A stretch of DNA of 64,000 nucleotides from Runella aurantiaca. Its GTDB lineage: Bacteria; Bacteroidota; Bacteroidia; Cytophagales; Spirosomataceae. Position 1 is the first letter of the stretch; each line of letters starts with the position of its first letter. The translations under genes were made by a program, and so were the position numbers. The notes below the pieces were generated by a model. The model saw nothing but the letters and a program-made list of their open reading frames with translations, was not told where the DNA came from and did no database searches. The stretch covers positions 248,001 through 312,000 of the forward strand of contig NZ_QPIW01000001.1 of the NCBI RefSeq assembly GCF_003339505.1, given 5' to 3'. Shown in pieces: positions 59,904 to 64,000 of this stretch.

Positions 59904-61127
59904 TTAAGGGTACAGCAAATATTTCTTTCGCTTGATTTTGAAGTCTCCCAGACCAGGTTCCCAACTTTTACGAATCTCTTCTTCTGATTTACCCGCAATA
60001 ATTTGCTGCTTTAAGTTTTCTGTCCCCGCCAGTTTATCAAAATTCCCCATTTGTTTGCTTTGACTCATGTCAAAAAACTTCTCTTTGAGGGGATACGCTG
60101 CGTACAGCTCCATGAGCCATTGTAAGTTTAATTTCTTGGTTTTCAAGAAAGTAGCGGTGTCATACTTCCGCAAATCCAATCCATAACAGTCAGTATCCTG
60201 ATGCAGGGGAGTTTCGCTCATGCCTTTAAGACTGACTGGTTTGAACGAAAACGCGTATTTCCCTTTCAATAAGGGTGCTCCTAGTACCGTGAAAGGCATG
60301 TAGGTGCCGCGTCCCTGACTCAAAATGGTGCCTTCAAACAAACAAACACTGGGGTACAATAGAATGGATTGCTGTGTATTTAAATTGGGCGAAGGCGGTA
60401 CGGGGAGGACGTACGGCAGGTCATGCGTATAATTGGCTACTTTGATGATTTTTAATTGGCATTTCAGCCCGTTGGGCAACCAACCTTCACCGTTAATCAT
60501 TTGGGCAAATTCTCCGATGGTCAGACCGTGGCTGATGGGAATGGGAAAAATTCCGATGCCTGATTTCAGGTGCGGCTCCAAAATGGGGCCATCCACGATA
60601 AATCCGTTCGGGTTGGGGCGGTCCAAAATGAGTAATTCTTTGTCGTTTTCGGCACAGGCCTCCATGACGTACGACAGCGTATTGATGTAGGTATAAAAAC
60701 GAGCGCCTACGTCCTGCACGTCAAAAATCATCAAATCGACGTCGGCCAAGTGTTCTTTGGAAGGTTTGCGGTTTTTGCCGTAGAGCGAAATCACAGGAAT
60801 GCCCGTGGCGGGGTCTACGCTATCATCTACTTTGGCACCATTGCTCGCATTGCCCCGAAAGCCGTGTTCAGGCCCAAAAATCTTGGTGATTTTGACTCCT
60901 AATTTGTACAGGCTATCGACACAGTGTTTTTTGCCAATGATTGAAGTTTGATTGACCAGCATTCCAATGCGTTTTCCTTTCAGATAGGGAAGGTACACGG
61001 AGGTTTGGTCGGCGCCCGTAATGATGCTTTTTTTTGCATTTTCAGGTTTTGGTACGGTAGTAAATGCGGCAAAAACTGCCAAAAACACAGTGGCAACAAA
61101 AAGGGACAGATAAAATGACCGTTTCAT
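59904..61127 (-). CDS. DUF1343 protein (exo-beta-N-acetylmuramidase NamZ-like)
   Basis: A 407-residue protein with signal peptide (MKRSFYLSLFVATVFLAVFAAF). DUF1343 features are 'KGKRIGMLVNQTSIIGKKHCVDSLYKLGVKITKIFGPEHGFRG', 'VIDLMIFDVQDVGARFYTYINTL'-like region (here 'DVDLMIFDVQDVGARFYTYINTLSYVMEAC'), 'LLILDRPNPNGFIVDGPIL' and 'LFEGTILSQGRGTYMPFTVLGAP'. NamZ removes terminal MurNAc from peptidoglycan fragments, so it likely recycles cell wall in the periplasm. Follows the DeoR regulator on the same strand. Confidence 0.92.
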   Translation of the reverse strand: MKRSFYLSLFVATVFLAVFAAFTTVPKPENAKKSIITGADQTSVYLPYLKGKRIGMLVNQTSIIGKKHCVDSLYKLGVKITKIFGPEHGFRGNASNGAKVDDSVDPATGIPVISLYGKNRKPSKEHLADVDLMIFDVQDVGARFYTYINTLSYVMEACAENDKELLILDRPNPNGFIVDGPILEPHLKSGIGIFPIPISHGLTIGEFAQMINGEGWLPNGLKCQLKIIKVANYTHDLPYVLPVPPSPNLNTQQSILLYPSVCLFEGTILSQGRGTYMPFTVLGAPLLKGKYAFSFKPVSLKGMSETPLHQDTDCYGLDLRKYDTATFLKTKKLNLQWLMELYAAYPLKEKFFDMSQSKQMGNFDKLAGTENLKQQIIAGKSEEEIRKSWEPGLGDFKIKRKKYLLYP

Positions 61128-61195
61128 AAAGTAAAAAGCAGGATTGTTTGAGGTGGAAAGTTACAACAAATGGGCGTCCCCTCAAAGATACCTAC

Positions 61196-62101
61196 TTATT
61201 TATGGTCTTCATTCGTCCCCACCTGTACGGAGGTCGTAGAGGCTGATGGGTGTTGAAAAGGTGTGATGACCAATTCGCGAACCAAATCTGGATGAGAATA
61301 CGAAATCAAATGACCCGCATTGGGCAAAAAGATAAATTGAGCTTCTTTTTTGGCCAGTTTCATGCGGGCAAAATCAAGATTTGTCGGGTCTACAATCCAA
61401 TCTTTGCCTCCTTGCACCACGGTCGTGGGTACTTGGAGCTTTGGCCATTCGTCTGCTAGTTTTTCTAATTCCTTAGCGTGGGCAAATTTTTCAAACGACG
61501 CCAGATTTATACGATGCGGCAGCCACATCCTAACTACCCACCATTTGGCGGGCTTAGAAAACCACCAGAATTTTTCTTTGGTGGGGTCGATGGCGGGGGC
61601 CAGCATCACCAATTTATTGAATCGCTGGGGATTGAGTATCGCAATTTTGGCCGCAATGGGTGCTCCGTAAGAGCGACCAAGCAACACTCCTTTTTGACGG
61701 GAATGATTGAGCGACAAGGCCAACGCGGCCGCCCGGGCCTGCAAATCAATGGACGTCACGATGCGTTTTTTACGGTGTTTTGAATGATTATACCCCAGTC
61801 GGTCAACGGCAATGATATGGTATTTGCTCTGCAAAATGCTGTCATCCACCATGTTGAGGTATCCGTACCACGCCCCCGGTGCTCCGTGGATGAGCAACAG
61901 CGGCGGCAGCGTATCGGCACCTGTGGTGGCGACAAACAGCCGAAGACTGTCGTTTTGAATGGTATAATAAGTAGGTCGAACGGGTTTGTTTGCGTAATGC
62001 TTGCGAAGGTCACGTTCATTTTTGCGCCACGAACGAAAACAGGAAGAAAGCCCCCAGCACAATCCGCAAACACAGGCCCAAAGGCATATTTTTCTTAGCA
62101 T
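61196..62101 (-). CDS. Alpha/beta hydrolase, probably secreted or lipid-anchored
   Basis: A 301-residue protein with N-terminal 'MLRKICLWACVCGLCWGLSSCFRSW', a likely lipoprotein signal (LSSC). The hydrolase core has the oxyanion 'LLIHGAPGAWYGYLNMVDD', nucleophile elbow 'VLLGRSYGAPIA', acid in 'VVQGGKDWIVDPTNL' and base in 'LPNAGHLISYSHPDLV'. Substrate not predictable. Confidence 0.85.
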   Translation of the reverse strand: MLRKICLWACVCGLCWGLSSCFRSWRKNERDLRKHYANKPVRPTYYTIQNDSLRLFVATTGADTLPPLLLIHGAPGAWYGYLNMVDDSILQSKYHIIAVDRLGYNHSKHRKKRIVTSIDLQARAAALALSLNHSRQKGVLLGRSYGAPIAAKIAILNPQRFNKLVMLAPAIDPTKEKFWWFSKPAKWWVVRMWLPHRINLASFEKFAHAKELEKLADEWPKLQVPTTVVQGGKDWIVDPTNLDFARMKLAKKEAQFIFLPNAGHLISYSHPDLVRELVITPFQHPSASTTSVQVGTNEDHK

Positions 62102-62164
62102 GAGAATGGTTACTGTTTAGGTTAATTCAGCGATGGTTATTCGCAATTGTTGCTTTATAAAACG

Positions 62165-62911
62165 CTAAAATAGCGACAATTGTTGTTGGGATAATTCAGG
62201 ATAAAGGTGCGGCTTGCTTACTTCTGGTACATTTGAATCAGTTTTACGATTGCTAATCAACCGACCGATTGTAAAAGATTCCATCAGACTATCGTCCAGC
62301 GGACGGGCTATTTCTTTCAGGGCCGAGCTGTCCAGATCAGATTGCAACCAAAGAGATTCACTGCCGGGCAATAAAAGCAAAGGCATTCGCTGCTTGGTAT
62401 TGTGAATACGCGCCATCATGGGATTGGCTTCCGTTGTGATAATGCTGAAGGTGTTCCAAACATCATCGGCGAAGTCGGGATTGTGCCAACTTTCCCAGAT
62501 TCCCGCCATGGCAAAAAGCGGTTGATTGCGCAGCCGAATGTGGTAAGGGTATTTTTGTTTGCCCACAGTCTGCCATTCAAAAAATCCAGAAGAAGGTACA
62601 AGACAACGCTGAGATTCTCGAAGGGCGTATTTAAAAGACGGTTTTTGAGCCAGCGTTTCGACCTTAGCATTGAGCGTATTGGCCCGTATTTCTTCGGCTT
62701 CTTCTTTGGTTTTTACCCAACGCGGCACCAATCCCCAACGAAACAGTTGGAGGGTTTTCGGGGCTTGCGTGGTAATCACGGGCCAAGTAGGGTAATCAAA
62801 ACCATTTCCGTGGTAGACAGGCTGAAAATCAGCTTGCTTAACTTCTGAAGTAGCTTCGAAACGTTTCTCTACTTCTGCAACGGTGGCTGTTAACGAATTG
62901 TGAAAACACAT
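62165..62911 (-). CDS. SOS response-associated peptidase (SRAP, YedK/HMCES-like)
   Basis: A 248-residue protein. The start at 62911 gives Met-Cys2 ('MCFHNSLTATV'), and the Cys2 is the residue that forms the DNA-protein crosslink with abasic sites after Met removal. Further SRAP marks are 'LFRWGLVPRWVKTKEEAEEIRANTLNAKVETL', 'SQRCLVPSSGFFEWQTVGKQKYPYHI' with the catalytic Glu of GFFEW, and 'RIHNTKQRMPLLLLPGSESLWL' with the His. It protects abasic sites in single-stranded DNA. Confidence 0.94.
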   Translation of the reverse strand: MCFHNSLTATVAEVEKRFEATSEVKQADFQPVYHGNGFDYPTWPVITTQAPKTLQLFRWGLVPRWVKTKEEAEEIRANTLNAKVETLAQKPSFKYALRESQRCLVPSSGFFEWQTVGKQKYPYHIRLRNQPLFAMAGIWESWHNPDFADDVWNTFSIITTEANPMMARIHNTKQRMPLLLLPGSESLWLQSDLDSSALKEIARPLDDSLMESFTIGRLISNRKTDSNVPEVSKPHLYPELSQQQLSLF

Positions 62912-63053
62912 AATTAACCGAGTTTTATCCGTAATTTTGAGCAAAAACGCAGATTTGCGGGAAAGAAAAGCCGATTTTATCGGTCAGCTTTTGAAAGAGT
63001 AACGTCTCATCCAACAACGCGTGTGCTTTATTCACCTAACAAACTTCATCACT

Positions 63054-64000
63054 ATGAAATTCAAATTATTGGGAAAATCAGGCCTTCGTGTTTCAGAAAT
63101 TTGCCTTGGCACCATGACCTTCGGAACCGAATGGGGATGGGGCGCTGATAAGCATGAAAGTAAGAAAATTTTTGACATGTATGCCAATGCTGGCGGTAAT
63201 TTTATAGATACAGCCAATCGCTACACCGAAGGAACTTCGGAAAAATTTTTAGGGGATTTTATCGCTTCCGACCGCGACCATTTTGTGCTCGCTACCAAAT
63301 ATACCCTCATGGACCGCGACGGTGACCCCAACTACGCGGGAAACCATCGCAAAAATATGGTTCGTTCGCTCAACGAAAGCTTAAAACGCCTCAATACCGA
63401 TTATATCGACCTGTTTTGGGTTCACATGTGGGATTTTACCACACCCGTAGAGGAAGTCATGCGCGGATTGGACGACTTGGTGTGCAGTGGGAAAGTGCAT
63501 TACATCGGTATTTCTGACACGCCGGCGTGGGTGATTTCGCGGGCCAACATGCTTGCCGAACTGCGTGGCTGGAGTCAATTTGCGGCTTTGCAGATTGAGT
63601 ATTCGTTGCTGCAACGGGGCGCAGAGCGCGATTTATTGCCCATGGCCAAAGCCCTCGACATGGCCGTAACGCCTTGGGGGGTGATTGGGGGCGGGGCGCT
63701 TACGGGCAAATACTTACGCGGAGAAGGCGGCCGCGTACCCGAAAACAGCCTCCGACGCAACGAACGTAGTCAGGATATTGCCCAAGCCGTGGTAGAAATC
63801 GCCGATGAGTTGGGCGTTACGCCCACACAGGTAGCCATCAATTGGGCCAGACAACGGGTTTCTAACGTGATGCCCGTCATTGGTGCTCGTCGTGTGGAGC
63901 AACTTCAAGATTCGCTGAAAAGCCTTGATTCGACCATTCCCGGCGAAATGATGCATCGGTTGAACGAACTCAGCAAAATAGAACTGGGCTTCCCGCACGA
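63054..64000 (+). CDS. Aldo/keto reductase, 3' partial
   Basis: The reading frame starts at ATG 63054 and runs past the right edge without a stop. It reads 'MKFKLLGKSGLRVSEICLGTMTFG', 'GGNFIDTANRYTEGTSEKFLGDF' with the catalytic Asp and Tyr, 'VLATKYTLM', 'RLNTDYIDLFWVHMWDFTTPVEEVMRGLDDLVCSGKVHYIGISD', and the NADP-binding 'NVMPVIGARRVEQLQDSL'. An NADPH-dependent carbonyl reductase of the AKR family. The substrate is unknown. Confidence 0.93.
   Translation, partial: MKFKLLGKSGLRVSEICLGTMTFGTEWGWGADKHESKKIFDMYANAGGNFIDTANRYTEGTSEKFLGDFIASDRDHFVLATKYTLMDRDGDPNYAGNHRKNMVRSLNESLKRLNTDYIDLFWVHMWDFTTPVEEVMRGLDDLVCSGKVHYIGISDTPAWVISRANMLAELRGWSQFAALQIEYSLLQRGAERDLLPMAKALDMAVTPWGVIGGGALTGKYLRGEGGRVPENSLRRNERSQDIAQAVVEIADELGVTPTQVAINWARQRVSNVMPVIGARRVEQLQDSLKSLDSTIPGEMMHRLNELSKIELGFPH

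Overview
The window looks like a chromosomal segment of a Bacteroidota species of the Cytophagales (Spirosomaceae/Cytophagaceae type, Runella-like). This is inferred from the gene content (DUF2723/GT117 protein, NIPSNAP and SnoaL-like secreted proteins, several TlpA-type thioredoxins, PorT-like barrel, 'GG' leader peptides), from Bacteroidota-type promoters (TAnnTTTG at -7, TTTG at -33), and from the general lack of Shine-Dalgarno sequences. No rRNA, complete transposon, integrase or CRISPR array is visible. One gene runs off each edge.

Region by region. 1-8 kb: a sulfatase-modifying-factor-like gene (cut at the left edge), a DUF4174 thioredoxin-fold protein, a NIPSNAP protein, a lipoprotein cytochrome c, a fucosyltransferase/glycosyltransferase pair, and an RluB-type pseudouridine synthase with a very long repetitive tail. 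8-20 kb: acetoacetyl-CoA synthetase, hppD-phhA (aromatic amino acid breakdown), tRNA-Ser(GCT) and tRNA-Pro(TGG), a PPOX-family protein, metH, an L,D-transpeptidase, and three envelope proteins. 20-27.6 kb: an Lrp regulator; three secreted or DinB proteins whose promoters carry the same 19-bp site at the same spacing; a SnoaL-like protein; an AraC regulator with an EthD protein; an FAD oxidoreductase; a Nudix hydrolase. 27.6-38 kb: mostly housekeeping (DUF2723, DUF423, GT9, dnaB, DUF3108, an M-type aminopeptidase, metX behind a SAM-I-like riboswitch, DUF721).

38-42.9 kb is a small island bounded by an 82-bp direct repeat (79/82 identical) of the 3' end of the DUF721 gene. It carries a lone AT-rich OLD-like ATPase/TOPRIM gene, a GH43 arabinanase-like gene and a secreted partner protein.

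42.9-56.6 kb is the most interesting part. About 13 kb of minus-strand genes encode a secretion system for cysteine-rich peptides: HlyD adaptor, C39-peptidase ABC exporter, three precursor peptides with near-identical 24-residue double-glycine leaders and 6 or 8 core cysteines, four TlpA-like thioredoxins with different CxxC motifs, a UGT-type glycosyltransferase, and a fusion of a degenerate C39 domain, VKOR and thioredoxin that could form disulfides. A divergent XRE regulator carrying a (GATACA)9 repeat faces the operon across an operator-like palindrome. Internal partial duplications show that the locus is actively rearranging.

56.8-64 kb: Nudix hydrolase, CNNM/TlyC-type protein, DeoR regulator with a TGCA-rich operator region, NamZ-type muramidase, alpha/beta hydrolase, SRAP-type abasic-site protein, and an aldo/keto reductase cut by the right edge.
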